Source: Mycobacterium sp. IS-1264 (GTDB lineage: Bacteria > Actinomycetota > Actinomycetes > Mycobacteriales > Mycobacteriaceae). Taken from it: 64,000 nt of DNA. Where the stretch lies: the NCBI RefSeq assembly GCF_001954195.1, contig NZ_MBES01000070.1, positions 1-64,000 of the forward strand, given 5' to 3'. The notes under the pieces are model-generated. The model was given only the letters and a program-made list of their open reading frames with translations. It made no database searches and was not told the DNA's origin. Of this stretch, positions 25,396-33,628 are shown in pieces (positions within the stretch are counted from its first letter, which is position 1; every line of letters begins with the position of its first letter). The translations under genes and the position numbers were made by a program.

Positions 25396-25795
25396 TGGCG
25401 ACCTCGAACTTGACTTCTGTGCCGGATTTCAGCGTGCGCCCGACCGTGCAGACCAGGTCGATGGCCCGGTTGACCACCACGAGCAGGCGTTCCTTTTCCT
25501 CCTCGGACAGTCCCGACAGGTCGAGCTCGAGGGTCTCCTCGAGCAGCGGATAACGCTCTTGTTCCCGGTCGGCGGGCCCGGACACCTTGACCACCGCGTT
25601 GTAGTCGTCTCCGAGCCGGCGGGCCAGCGGCTCGTCGCTCGCCATCCCGCTGCACGCGGCGAGCGCGATCTTGAGCAGTTCGCCGGGGGTGAATACGCCC
25701 TCGCCGTCCTCGGAGCCGACGAGCACCTGCGCGCCCCGTGAGCTGCGCCCGGTGTAGCGGCGCGATCCGGTTCGTTCGACCCACAGTTCCGTCAT
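25370..25795 (-). CDS. OsmC/Ohr-family protein (Rv2923c-like)
   Basis: A 141-residue OsmC-family protein. The two conserved cysteines of thiol peroxidases occur in LAACSGMAS and DLVCTVGR, so an organic-hydroperoxide reducing role is plausible. The fold motif FTPGELLKIALAACSG is typical. ATG at 25795. In M. tuberculosis the gene is followed upstream by fpg; here a repeat-flanked deacetylase gene lies between them. First gene of a likely osmC-acyP-smc-ftsY run. Confidence 0.88.
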   Translation of the reverse strand: MTELWVERTGSRRYTGRSSRGAQVLVGSEDGEGVFTPGELLKIALAACSGMASDEPLARRLGDDYNAVVKVSGPADREQERYPLLEETLELDLSGLSEEEKERLLVVVNRAIDLVCTVGRTLKSGTEVKFEVASVESNVGS

Positions 25796-25837
25796 GTCTT
25801 CTTTCTACCGGGCGACGCGGCGGGCCGGTATCAGCCG

Positions 25838-25916
25838 TTGAGTGTGCGTCCTGGGCGGCGCCGCTCGGCGTGTCGCCGCCGTGGGCTCACGCTCAAGGCC
25901 GTCGACGCACACTCAA
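25838..25916. repeat. 79-bp repeat copy A with 13-bp perfect terminal inverted repeats
   Basis: Begins TTGAGTGTGCGTC and ends GACGCACACTCAA, exact inverted complements. The second copy at 26724-26802 is in the same orientation and differs at only six of 79 positions. The interior is GC-rich and can itself pair. It lies between the OsmC-like gene and the PIG-L gene. It looks like a small non-coding, MITE- or REP-like element. Confidence 0.85.
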
Positions 25917-25941
25917 AGGCACGCCCGGCATACTGCGTTCC

Positions 25942-26727
25942 ATGGCCACCGTCGTCGCGTTCCATGCCCATCCGGACGACGAGGTCGTTCTCACCGGCGG
26001 CACGCTCGCGCGGGCGGCCGCCGCCGGGCACCGCGTCGTTGTGGTCACGGCGACCGATGGGCGCGTGCATGACGCGGACGATGACGTCCGGCTGGACGAA
26101 TTACGTTCGAGTGCAGACATTCTCGGAGTGCATCGGGTCGAGTGCCTGCACTATGCCGACAGCGGCTACGGCCCGGATTTCTATCCGGATCCGCCCGGCC
26201 GGGTCAGGTTCGGGCGCGCGAATGTCGATGAGGCAGCCCAACGGCTGTCCGACATACTTCGCGACGAAGACGCGGACCTGCTGCTCAGCTACGAGCGCAA
26301 CGGCGGTTATGGGCATCGTGATCACGTGCAGGTACACCGCGTCGGCAAACGGGCCGCCGAGCTTGCCACGACCCCGCGGGTGCTCGAGGCGACCATGCCG
26401 CGCGAATCATTGCGCCAAATCAGCGATTTGGCTCATGTGCTGCGGCTACCCGCGCCATACGACCGGGAAACCATCCCGACCGCGTACACCCCGCGCGCCA
26501 GGATCACCCACCGGATAAACGTGTTCCGATTCGCGCGTCAGAAGCGCAACGCGTTAGCCGCCCATCGATCGCAGATCGGCAGCTCCGGATTGTCCGCCCG
26601 TACGTTCGGGATATTGCTTCGCTTGCCACCCCAGTTGTTCGGCCTGATATTCCCGTGCGAGTGGTTCGTCGACCCGGCCTTGTCCTCGGGGCCGACGGGA
26701 ATCGTGCGGCGCGACATCTTCGATTGA
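25942..26727 (+). CDS. PIG-L family N-acetylglucosaminyl deacetylase-like protein
   Basis: A 261-residue LmbE/PIG-L zinc hydrolase, the family of MshB and Mca. The N-terminal HPDDE motif (residues 10-14) and GHRDHVQVH in the middle supply the zinc ligands and catalytic acid. It would deacetylate a GlcNAc-containing or related amide; the substrate is not known. The start ATG at 25942 puts HPDDE at its usual depth. It is oppositely oriented to its neighbours, lies between two near-identical 79-bp direct repeats, and from memory is absent from this place in M. tuberculosis, which suggests insertion as a cassette. Confidence 0.88.
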   Translation: MATVVAFHAHPDDEVVLTGGTLARAAAAGHRVVVVTATDGRVHDADDDVRLDELRSSADILGVHRVECLHYADSGYGPDFYPDPPGRVRFGRANVDEAAQRLSDILRDEDADLLLSYERNGGYGHRDHVQVHRVGKRAAELATTPRVLEATMPRESLRQISDLAHVLRLPAPYDRETIPTAYTPRARITHRINVFRFARQKRNALAAHRSQIGSSGLSARTFGILLRLPPQLFGLIFPCEWFVDPALSSGPTGIVRRDIFD

Positions 26728-26802
26728 GTGTGCGTCCTGGGCGGCTTCGCTCGGCGTGTCGCCGCCGTAGGCGCACACTCAAGGCCGTCGACGCGCACTC
26801 AA
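26724..26802. repeat. 79-bp repeat copy B
   Basis: Same length and orientation as copy A at 25838-25916. It fills the whole gap between the convergent PIG-L and mutM genes: its first bases include the PIG-L stop and its last bases include the mutM stop. The terminal repeat is slightly degraded at the 3' end (GCGCACTCAA). It could also serve as a bidirectional terminator. Confidence 0.85.
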
Positions 26803-27647
26803 CGCCGCGGCCTCGGCTGGCAGTTCGGGCAGTAGTACGACGACCGGTTCATGAACCTCTCCCGGCGCATGACCGCGCCGCAGCGCCGGCAGCTTTCACC
26901 TGCACGGCCATAGGCGTCCAGGGAGCGGTCGAAGTACCCCGACTCGCCGTTGACGTTGACATACAACGAATCGAACGACGTCCCGCCCTGCGCCAGGGCT
27001 TCGCGCATCACCTCCGCGGCCGAATCCAGCACCGCGCCAAGCTGTTTGCGGGTCAGCGTCGCGGCGATTCGCGAACCGTGCACCTTGGCCCGCCAGAGCG
27101 CTTCGTCGGCGTATATATTGCCGATCCCCGACACCACCTGCTGATCCAGCAGCTGGCGCTTGATCTCGGAGCGCTTGTGCCGCAACACTTTTACGACAGC
27201 CCCGGCATCGAACCGGGAATCGAGCGGGTCACGCGCCAGGTGCGCGACGGGCTGCGGCACCACACTGCCGTCCACGTCCACGAGGTCGGCGAGCATCCAC
27301 CCGCCGAACGTCCGCTGGTCTGCGAAGCTCAGCACGGTCCCGTCGTCGAGCAGCGCAGAGATGCGCACATGATCGGCGCGCGGGACGGTCCCCAATAGCA
27401 TCTGCCCGCTCATGCCGAGGTGAACGACCAGTGCCTCACCGGATTCCAGCGTCAGCCACAGGTATTTACCGCGACGATCCGTTCCGGTGATCCCCACGTC
27501 GAGCAGGCGGGCGGTGAGGTCGGCGGGCCCGGCCTCGTGCCGGCGCACCGCGCGGGGATGGTGGACCCGAACGGCGGTGATCGTCTTGCCCACCACGTGG
27601 GCCTGCAAGCCGCGGCGCACCACCTCGACTTCGGGCAGCTCGGGCAT
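26799..27647 (-). CDS. mutM: Formamidopyrimidine-DNA glycosylase (Fpg/MutM)
   Basis: A 282-residue base-excision glycosylase/AP lyase that removes 8-oxoguanine and formamidopyrimidines. It starts MPELPEVE, with the catalytic Pro2 and Glu3, and ends with a four-cysteine zinc finger (CRRCG then CPNC). The ATG follows the rnc stop TGA directly (rnc stop at 27648-27650), so the two are co-translated. Matches Rv2924c (fpg). Confidence 0.96.
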   Translation of the reverse strand: MPELPEVEVVRRGLQAHVVGKTITAVRVHHPRAVRRHEAGPADLTARLLDVGITGTDRRGKYLWLTLESGEALVVHLGMSGQMLLGTVPRADHVRISALLDDGTVLSFADQRTFGGWMLADLVDVDGSVVPQPVAHLARDPLDSRFDAGAVVKVLRHKRSEIKRQLLDQQVVSGIGNIYADEALWRAKVHGSRIAATLTRKQLGAVLDSAAEVMREALAQGGTSFDSLYVNVNGESGYFDRSLDAYGRAGESCRRCGAVMRRERFMNRSSYYCPNCQPRPRR

Positions 27648-28361
27648 TCAGGCGGAGGATTTCCCGGCGGTGTCCAGCACTTCCAGCGCTTTCCAGGTTG
27701 CTGCGGCGGCCTTTTGCTCGGCTTCCTTCTTGGAGCGGCCCACCCCGGACCCGTATTCGGTTTCCATCACGACGACGACCGCGGTGAATTCCTTGTCGTG
27801 GTCCGGTCCCGTTGATGTGACGACGTAGGACGGCGCGCCCATGCCCCGCGCCGCGGTCAGCTCCTGCAGGCTGGTCTTCCAGTCCAGCCCGGCGCCGAGC
27901 GTGGGCGCGGCGTCCAGCAGCGGGCCGAAGAGCCGCAGGATCACCGCGCGCACCGTGTCGATGCCGTGCTGCAGGTAAATCGCACCCAGCAGCGACTCCA
28001 TGCCGTCGGCAAGGATGCTCGACTTGTCGGCTCCGCCCGTGTTGGCCTCGCCGCGGCCCAGCAGCAGATGAACGCCGAGGCCGCCTTCGGCCAGGTTGCG
28101 CGCCACGTCGGCCAGCGCCTGGGTGTTGACCACGCTGGCCCGCAGCTTGGCCAGATCTCCCTCCGAACGGTCGGGATGGCGGTGGTAGAGCTCGTCGGTG
28201 ACGGTCAGGCCCAGGACGGCGTCGCCGAGAAACTCCAGCCGCTCGTTGGTCGGCAGCCCACCGTGCTCGTAGGCATAGCTGCGGTGTGTCAACGCCAACG
28301 AGAGCAGCTCGTCGGGCAGCTCGACTCCGAGCGCGTCGAGCAGGACCTGCCGCGAGCTCAC
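27648..28361 (-). CDS. rnc: Ribonuclease III
   Basis: A 237-residue double-strand-specific endoribonuclease for rRNA and mRNA processing. The RNase III signature NERLEFLGDAVLG occurs at residues 39-51, with further acidic metal ligands downstream, and the C-terminal dsRNA-binding domain ends AAAATWKALEVL. The GTG at 28361 overlaps the upstream DUF177 gene by four bases. Part of the DUF177-rnc-mutM operon. Confidence 0.96.
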   Translation of the reverse strand: MSSRQVLLDALGVELPDELLSLALTHRSYAYEHGGLPTNERLEFLGDAVLGLTVTDELYHRHPDRSEGDLAKLRASVVNTQALADVARNLAEGGLGVHLLLGRGEANTGGADKSSILADGMESLLGAIYLQHGIDTVRAVILRLFGPLLDAAPTLGAGLDWKTSLQELTAARGMGAPSYVVTSTGPDHDKEFTAVVVVMETEYGSGVGRSKKEAEQKAAAATWKALEVLDTAGKSSA

Positions 28362-28951
28362 TGCTCACCCCGCGAATCCCGCTGGGACGCTTCGGGTTCC
28401 AACATCTGAGTCAGCTTCGCCCATCGCGGGTCGATGCGGTCATGGCGATGGCCCGGCTCCGCGGCGAGGGAAATACCGCATTCGGGGCACAATCCCGGGC
28501 AATCCGGCCTGCACAGCGGGGCGAACGGAAGCTCCAGTCCGACGGCGTCGACGATGGGCTGCTCGAGGTCGATCGTGTCCCCGACGATGTGGCCGACCTC
28601 GTCTTCCTCGGTGGTCGCCTCGGTCGTGCTGTCCGGATACGCGAAGAGTTCGGTCAACGCGACCTGCACACGACCGGTGACCTCGGTCAGGCAGCGGACA
28701 CACTCGCCGACGGTCGGCCCGGCCACCGTCCCGGTGACGAGGACGCCTTCGGACACCGACTCGACCCGCAGGTCCAGTTCCACCGGTGCGCCGGGCTCGA
28801 TCGCGATCATGTCCCGCCCGATGCGCGACGGGCTGGGCGCGGTGTCGCGCAGGGTGACCATGGCGCCCGGGCGTCGCCCGAGCCGGGTGATATCGATCGC
28901 CATCGGCGAGGTCGGGTGTCGCCGCGCCGTGGTGCTGTGCTGCCGCGCCAT
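28358..28951 (-). CDS. DUF177 (YceD-like) protein
   Basis: A 197-residue DUF177-family protein (Rv2926c-like), a family linked to 23S rRNA accumulation and usually adjacent to rpmF. Four cysteines (GECVRCL and CPGLCPEC) suggest a metal-binding site. No rpmF gene follows here; rnc does. The start at 28951 gives the full family length, while an internal ATG at 28903 is the alternative. Confidence 0.85.
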   Translation of the reverse strand: MARQHSTTARRHPTSPMAIDITRLGRRPGAMVTLRDTAPSPSRIGRDMIAIEPGAPVELDLRVESVSEGVLVTGTVAGPTVGECVRCLTEVTGRVQVALTELFAYPDSTTEATTEEDEVGHIVGDTIDLEQPIVDAVGLELPFAPLCRPDCPGLCPECGISLAAEPGHRHDRIDPRWAKLTQMLEPEASQRDSRGEQ

Positions 28952-29020
28952 AGGGGAAATCCTACGGCGCGCGCTGGCCGGCGCGAGGGCGCAACGAAGC
29001 GGTCAACGGCCGCCGGGGGG

Positions 29021-29764
29021 CTAGCGCGTCGCGTAGTCGTGCGTGCCGGCCGCCGTGCGCAGCTGGTGACGGCCACGACCCACGGAGCGCAGCGTGCCGT
29101 TGAGGAACTCCTCGAACTCGGCGAGCTTGTTGTCGACGTAGATATCGCACTCGCCGCGCAAGCGATCGGCCTCGGCGTGCGCCGTGTCGATGAGGCGGGT
29201 GGATTCCGCGTTGGCCGCCTGCACCACCTCGTTCTGCGACACCAGGCGCTGCTGTTCCTTGATGCCCTCTTGCACGGCTTTCTCGTAGGAGATGTTGCCG
29301 TTTTCGATCAGCCGGTCGGCTTCGGCCTGGGCGCGGCCGACGCTGGCTTCGTACTCGCGCTTCGCCGCGGTGGCGATGCGAATCGACTCCTCACGGGCCT
29401 CCCCGAGCATCCGCTCGCTGTGCTGGCGCGCCTCGCTCACCATGCGGTCCGCCTGGGCCTTTGCGTCCGAAAGGATGCGATCGGCCTCGGCGCGGGCGTG
29501 GTTGAGCATCGACTCCGACTCGGTGGTCGCCGAGGACACCATGGACTCGGCGTGCGTCTTGGCGTCGTGCAGCATCGAATCACGCGCGTCGAGCACGTCT
29601 TGGGCGTCGTCCAGCTCGCCAGGGATTGCGTCTTTGATGTCGTCGATCAGTTCGAGGACATCACCGCGGGGCACCACGCAGCCGGCCGTCATCGGCACGC
29701 CGCGGGCTTCTTCGACGATGGCGCCCAATTCGTCCAGCGCTTCAAACACTCGATACACGGCCAT
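29021..29764 (-). CDS. sepIVA: SepIVA, DivIVA-like coiled-coil division/growth protein
   Basis: A 245-residue protein with a short globular N-terminus (YRVFEALDELGAIVEEARGVP) and a long Ala/Glu/Arg/Asp-rich coiled coil. Length and neighbours equal those of Rv2927c, named SepIVA for its role in septation and cell-envelope synthesis in mycobacteria. ATG at 29764, just 70 bp upstream of the DUF177 gene. In M. tuberculosis the PDIM/PGL lipid locus begins immediately beyond this gene; here it does not. Confidence 0.9.
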   Translation of the reverse strand: MAVYRVFEALDELGAIVEEARGVPMTAGCVVPRGDVLELIDDIKDAIPGELDDAQDVLDARDSMLHDAKTHAESMVSSATTESESMLNHARAEADRILSDAKAQADRMVSEARQHSERMLGEAREESIRIATAAKREYEASVGRAQAEADRLIENGNISYEKAVQEGIKEQQRLVSQNEVVQAANAESTRLIDTAHAEADRLRGECDIYVDNKLAEFEEFLNGTLRSVGRGRHQLRTAAGTHDYATR

Positions 29765-30026
29765 GCCCTCCTGGCGTCTTGCAAAAGCTCCTGTTGTTAC
29801 CAGTGTGCCTGGTGTTACCTCTGTGACGGCGGTGGCGAGGCCGGTGTGTCGGGCATTTGCTCGGGGAACAAACGGGAAAACCCCAGCACACTGGCGTTGA
29901 CCAGATCGTTACCGTCCATATTTGCGGCAGTGCCGGAGTTGGCAAAGTCCGGTTATTTTGCGGTCAGTATATGAGCCTGTGCCAACCCCCGACCTTTTCG
30001 CCGTCGCGCTGCGGCGCTCGGCATAC

Positions 30027-31190
30027 CTAGCGTTTGCCCCAATCCCAGCGCGGGGTTGTCAGCAGGCTCTGGCCGGTGATGCGGGTCTCGCCGAAGTCCT
30101 TGTACAGCTCGATGCCGACCGCCGCATCCTCCAGGAAACCCAGCAGCGAACGCGAATGGGTGACGACTACCACCTGGGTCTGCGACGCCGCCGCGCGGAT
30201 CAGCGACGCCAGCGGACCAACCAGGCTCGGGTGCAACGAGGTTTCGGGCTCGTTGAGCACCATCAGCGACGGCGCCTGCGGGCTTAGCAGGGCGGCGGCC
30301 CACAGGAGAAACCTCAGGGTGCCGTCGGACAACTCGGCCGCCCGCAGCGGGCGCAGCATGCCGCGCTGGCCCAGCTGGAGGTCGAACAGCCCGTCGTTGA
30401 CGACGACCGAGACCGACGCGCCGTCGAAGGTGTCGGCGACGATGCGGCTCAACTCGTCGATTTCGGCCTCGATGATCGTCTGAATGGCGGCGGCCAGATC
30501 ATGGCCGTCGTCGGAGAGCACCGGGGTGCGGGTGCCCACCTGCGGGCGCCGCGCCGGCGCCCCGGCGTCAACCCGGAAGCCGTCGTAGAAGCGCCAGCCG
30601 CGCAGCCGCTCACGCACGGCGGCGAGTTCGGGAAGCGCTTGCGGGTTGGCATATTCCGCCAGCACGCTGCGATACGACGGCAACGTTCGGCACAGCTCGT
30701 CGAAGCCACTGCCCGATTGCGCGCTGACTTCGGCGAAAGTGCGTGTCCTGCGCACCAGGGTGCTCGCCGCCCGCAGTACCGGGCCGACGAACAACGCCTC
30801 TCGCTTGATCTCCGGATCGCGTGCGAACGCCGAACGGGCCCGCCCGGTCGACTGCGGTAGCCCCAGATCCACCAGATAGCCGAAATCGTCTGCGGCGAAG
30901 CCGAGTTCGAGTGACACGGGCCGGTTGTTGCGCGCGGTTCCTTGCGCCTTTCCCGTCCGGCGCGCGGCGCCGAGTTGCTCGGGCCCGGCCCATAGGACGG
31001 ATTCCAGGCCGCCCTCGCGGGCCAGCGACCCGATCACCTCGCCGCGACCGCAATCGGCCAGCAATCGCAGCGCGCGATACAACGATGACTTTCCGACGCC
31101 GTTTTCGCCCGTGATGATCGACAGCCGGCCCAGCGGCAGGATTACTTCCCGCAGCGAGCGGTACCCGCGGATCGCGACCGTTTGCAACAC
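30027..31190 (-). CDS. AAA-family ATPase (RecF/OLD-like)
   Basis: A 387-residue ABC-type ATPase: Walker A TGENGVGKSSLYRALRL at the N-terminus, signature-like ELSDGTLRFLLW, Walker B with D-loop VLNEPETSLHPSL, and H-loop VVVVTHSRSLL. Such stand-alone predicted ATPases (COG4637 type) have no established role; DNA repair or defence has been proposed for relatives. The GTG at 31190 places the P-loop near residue 31, as expected; the maximal frame extends 42 codons further. It starts 41 bases from the RicR-type box, on the other side from the permease, so it could share that regulation. Confidence 0.78.
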   Translation of the reverse strand: MLQTVAIRGYRSLREVILPLGRLSIITGENGVGKSSLYRALRLLADCGRGEVIGSLAREGGLESVLWAGPEQLGAARRTGKAQGTARNNRPVSLELGFAADDFGYLVDLGLPQSTGRARSAFARDPEIKREALFVGPVLRAASTLVRRTRTFAEVSAQSGSGFDELCRTLPSYRSVLAEYANPQALPELAAVRERLRGWRFYDGFRVDAGAPARRPQVGTRTPVLSDDGHDLAAAIQTIIEAEIDELSRIVADTFDGASVSVVVNDGLFDLQLGQRGMLRPLRAAELSDGTLRFLLWAAALLSPQAPSLMVLNEPETSLHPSLVGPLASLIRAAASQTQVVVVTHSRSLLGFLEDAAVGIELYKDFGETRITGQSLLTTPRWDWGKR

Positions 31191-31230
31191 GTGCCCGACT
31201 CTAACTTCGCCGGCCGACAGCGCGCGGGAT

Positions 31231-31247
31231 ATACCCCTATAGGGTAT
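31231..31247. promoter_or_regulatory. RicR/CsoR-type copper operator
   Basis: ATACCCCTATAGGGTAT is a 17-bp perfect palindrome that contains TACCC-N5-GGGTA, the RicR motif described in M. tuberculosis. It lies 45 bases upstream of the permease start. The permease homologue Rv2963 is a known member of the RicR copper regulon. Confidence 0.82.
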
Positions 31248-31291
31248 TATCGCCACCGTATCGCCGCAGGACGAACCGGAGCGGAGGACCA

Positions 31292-32473
31292 GTGACAGGC
31301 AAAGTGCTACCGGCAATCGGGCATGCGTTGGCGCTGGCGGGGTCGATGACGTGGGAGATCACCTGGGCACTGATCCTGGGCTTCGCGTTGTCGGCGGTGG
31401 TCCAGGCCGTGGTGCGCCGCTCAACGATCGTGAGCCTGATGGGCGACGATCGGCCTCGAACGCTGGCGGTGGCCGCGGGGCTGGGAGCCGCGTCGTCGTC
31501 GTGCTCCTACGCCGCCGTGGCCCTGGCCCGATCGCTGTTCCGCAAAGGCGCGAACTTCACCGCGGCCATGGCGTTCGAAATCGGTTCCACCAACCTCGTC
31601 GTCGAGTTGGGCATCATCCTCGCCCTGCTGGTGGGCTGGCAGTTCACCGCCGCGGAGTTCGTCGGCGGCCCACTGATGATCGTCGTACTGGCCGTGCTGT
31701 TCCGGCTTTTCGTGCGCTCGCGCCTGATCGACGCCGCGCGCGAGCAGGCCGAGCGGGGAATCGCCGGATCGATGGAAGGCCACGCCGCCATGGACATGTC
31801 CATCCAAGGTGACGGCTCCTTCTGGCGGCGGCTGCTCTCCGCGCAGGGCTTCACCTCGGTTTCGCATGTGTTCGTGATGGAGTGGCTGGCGATCCTGCGC
31901 GATCTCGTGCTGGGCCTGTTGATTGCGGGTGCCCTCGCGGCGTGGGTTCCCGAAAGCTTTTGGCAGAGCTTCTTTTTGGCCAGCCATCCGGGCTGGGCGG
32001 CGCTGTGGGGACCGCTCGTGGGGCCCATCGTGGCGATCGTGTCCTTCGTCTGTTCAATCGGCAATGTGCCGCTGGCCGCGGTGCTTTGGAACGGCGGCAT
32101 CAGCTTCGGCGGTGTCATCGCGTTCATCTTCGCCGACCTGATCATCCTGCCGATCTTGAATATCTACCGGAAGTACTATGGTGTCAAAATGGCGCTGGCG
32201 CTGCTCGGCACCTTCTACGTCGCGATGGTCGCCGCCGGGTACCTCGTCGAATTGATCTTCGGCACAGCCGATCTCATCCCCCACTCCCGAAACGCCACGG
32301 TCATGGAAGCGTCGATCTCGTGGAACTACACCACGTGGCTCAACATCGCCTTCCTCGGCCTCACGGCCGTCCTGGTCCTGCGGTTCGTCACCTCAGGGGG
32401 ACTTCCGATGCTGCGCATGATGGGCGGTTCGCCCGAGGCACAGCCGGATCAGAGTGGCCACAGTCACCACTAG
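31292..32473 (+). CDS. Permease, ArsP/DUF318 family (Rv2963-like, RicR regulon)
   Basis: A 393-residue polytopic membrane permease (COG0701 type) with about eight to ten hydrophobic segments, a conserved AASSSCSYAAVALARSL motif with a cysteine in the first half and a matching VSFVCSIGNVPLAAVLWNGG motif in the second. These two Cys-containing re-entrant motifs suggest metal or metalloid transport. GTG at 31292 follows GGAGGACCA. The RicR-type operator directly upstream and the orthologue's place in the M. tuberculosis copper regulon argue for a role in copper homeostasis; transport of copper itself is inference. Confidence 0.88.
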   Translation: MTGKVLPAIGHALALAGSMTWEITWALILGFALSAVVQAVVRRSTIVSLMGDDRPRTLAVAAGLGAASSSCSYAAVALARSLFRKGANFTAAMAFEIGSTNLVVELGIILALLVGWQFTAAEFVGGPLMIVVLAVLFRLFVRSRLIDAAREQAERGIAGSMEGHAAMDMSIQGDGSFWRRLLSAQGFTSVSHVFVMEWLAILRDLVLGLLIAGALAAWVPESFWQSFFLASHPGWAALWGPLVGPIVAIVSFVCSIGNVPLAAVLWNGGISFGGVIAFIFADLIILPILNIYRKYYGVKMALALLGTFYVAMVAAGYLVELIFGTADLIPHSRNATVMEASISWNYTTWLNIAFLGLTAVLVLRFVTSGGLPMLRMMGGSPEAQPDQSGHSHH

Positions 32474-32580
32474 CGTTCTTGCAGGAGGCGGGAATCCCGT
32501 CTCCGGGGAAGTTGGTCCTTCATGGCCGTGGAGGCTTCCTTCACCGCTGGCTGCGTGTCACCCGGCGGCCGACTCAGAAG

Positions 32581-32811
32581 TTACCCGCAAACTTGGCCCA
32601 TCTGTCCGTCGTAGGGGCTCGCGCCCTCGCAATCGCCCAGGCGGTATCTATGCCTGGGGTTATCGCGCTGGAATCCGTCGACGCAGGCCTGGTCGCCAGT
32701 GGCAGTGATGATGGTGACGCACGGATCGGCGTGTGCTTGTGCTGGTGGAATGCAGAGCGGTGCCAGCGCTATGGCTGTTGCACCCGACACGCCCATTAGT
32801 GTCCTCTTCAC
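32581..32811 (-). CDS. Small secreted protein, function unknown
   Basis: A 76-residue protein with a clear signal peptide (MKRTLMGVSGATAIALAP...AQAHA) and a mature part of about 48 residues with four cysteines (PCVTI, QACVD, GDCEG, QVCG), which could form two disulfides. The GTG start lies behind a G-rich stretch. I do not recognise the family. It lies between the copper permease and coaD. Confidence 0.6.
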   Translation of the reverse strand: MKRTLMGVSGATAIALAPLCIPPAQAHADPCVTIITATGDQACVDGFQRDNPRHRYRLGDCEGASPYDGQMGQVCG

Positions 32812-33066
32812 CCTGACCCCTTAATGGCCGCAGTGTCGTTGGCACTCACGGTCCCCCAAAATTGTTGCCGTCGTGTTCCAAAAGCCAACGAGTTTGTTAC
32901 AGATTGCTCTCATTTGCTCGCGCGAAGGTGCATCGTTTGAAAACTCGTTGGCGACACCGCAAGGTCAAAAATTTGCTTTGGGAGTTCCAAACCTTTTGTA
33001 CGGCAGCATTTTTCGGTTCCGATGATCGCGGAGTACGTCGACGACCCGTATGCGGGAGCGGACCCG
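32812..33066. other. AT-rich intergenic stretch
   Basis: About 255 bases without a supported gene. The stretch 32860-33030 is much richer in A and T than the surrounding sequence (AAAATTGTTG, TTTGAAAACTCG, AAAAATTTGC). No terminator or coding frame is evident. It occupies the place where purU and neighbours lie in M. tuberculosis, so it may mark a deletion or transfer scar. Confidence 0.5.
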
Positions 33067-33552
33067 TCAGTCCGTGCGATCGGACAACTGTTCGCGCAGT
33101 CGGCGATTCACCGGTTCGGGTAGCAGCTCCGTCACGTCACCGCCCAGCGTCGCGACCTCTTTGGCCAGCGATGACGACACGAACGAATACCGCGGGGCGG
33201 TCGCGACGAAGAAAGTGTCGACGCCGGCGATGTGCTTGTTCATCTGCGCCATCTGCAGCTCGTACTCGAAGTCGGTGCCGGTGCGCAGGCCCTTCACGAT
33301 GGCCGTCATCCCCCGCGACCTGACGAAGTCGACGACGAGACCCTGCCCGACCTCCACCCGCAGGTTCGGCAGGTGGGTGGTGGATTCTTCGATCATCGCG
33401 ATCCGCTCATCGATGTCGAACATGCCCTTCTTGGCGGGGTTGGTCAGGATCGCCACGACGACTTCGTCGAACTGGGCGGAGGCGCGCTCGAAAACGTCGA
33501 TGTGGCCCAACGTCACCGGGTCAAACGACCCCGGGCATACCGCGCCGCTCAT
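33067..33552 (-). CDS. coaD: Phosphopantetheine adenylyltransferase
   Basis: A 161-residue enzyme that converts 4'-phosphopantetheine and ATP to dephospho-CoA. The nucleotidyltransferase motif GSFDPVTLGHID is at the N-terminus, KGLRTGTDFEYE and a SFVSSSL motif follow. The ATG at 33552 gives the usual length of 161; a longer frame from 33666 would add an arginine-rich tail that does not fit. It is 76 bases downstream of rsmD, as in M. tuberculosis (kdtB). Confidence 0.95.
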   Translation of the reverse strand: MSGAVCPGSFDPVTLGHIDVFERASAQFDEVVVAILTNPAKKGMFDIDERIAMIEESTTHLPNLRVEVGQGLVVDFVRSRGMTAIVKGLRTGTDFEYELQMAQMNKHIAGVDTFFVATAPRYSFVSSSLAKEVATLGGDVTELLPEPVNRRLREQLSDRTD

Positions 33553-33628
33553 GCTCCGCGCCAGCGACGATGCAGAACGAAGCGATGGGGACGAGCGGCG
33601 CGCATGACCACTGACGCTACACGCTGTC

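Noticed and set aside
28286..29974. 562-codon plus-strand frame across rnc, DUF177 and sepIVA
   Set aside because: It crosses three well-supported genes on the other strand and has no family signature.
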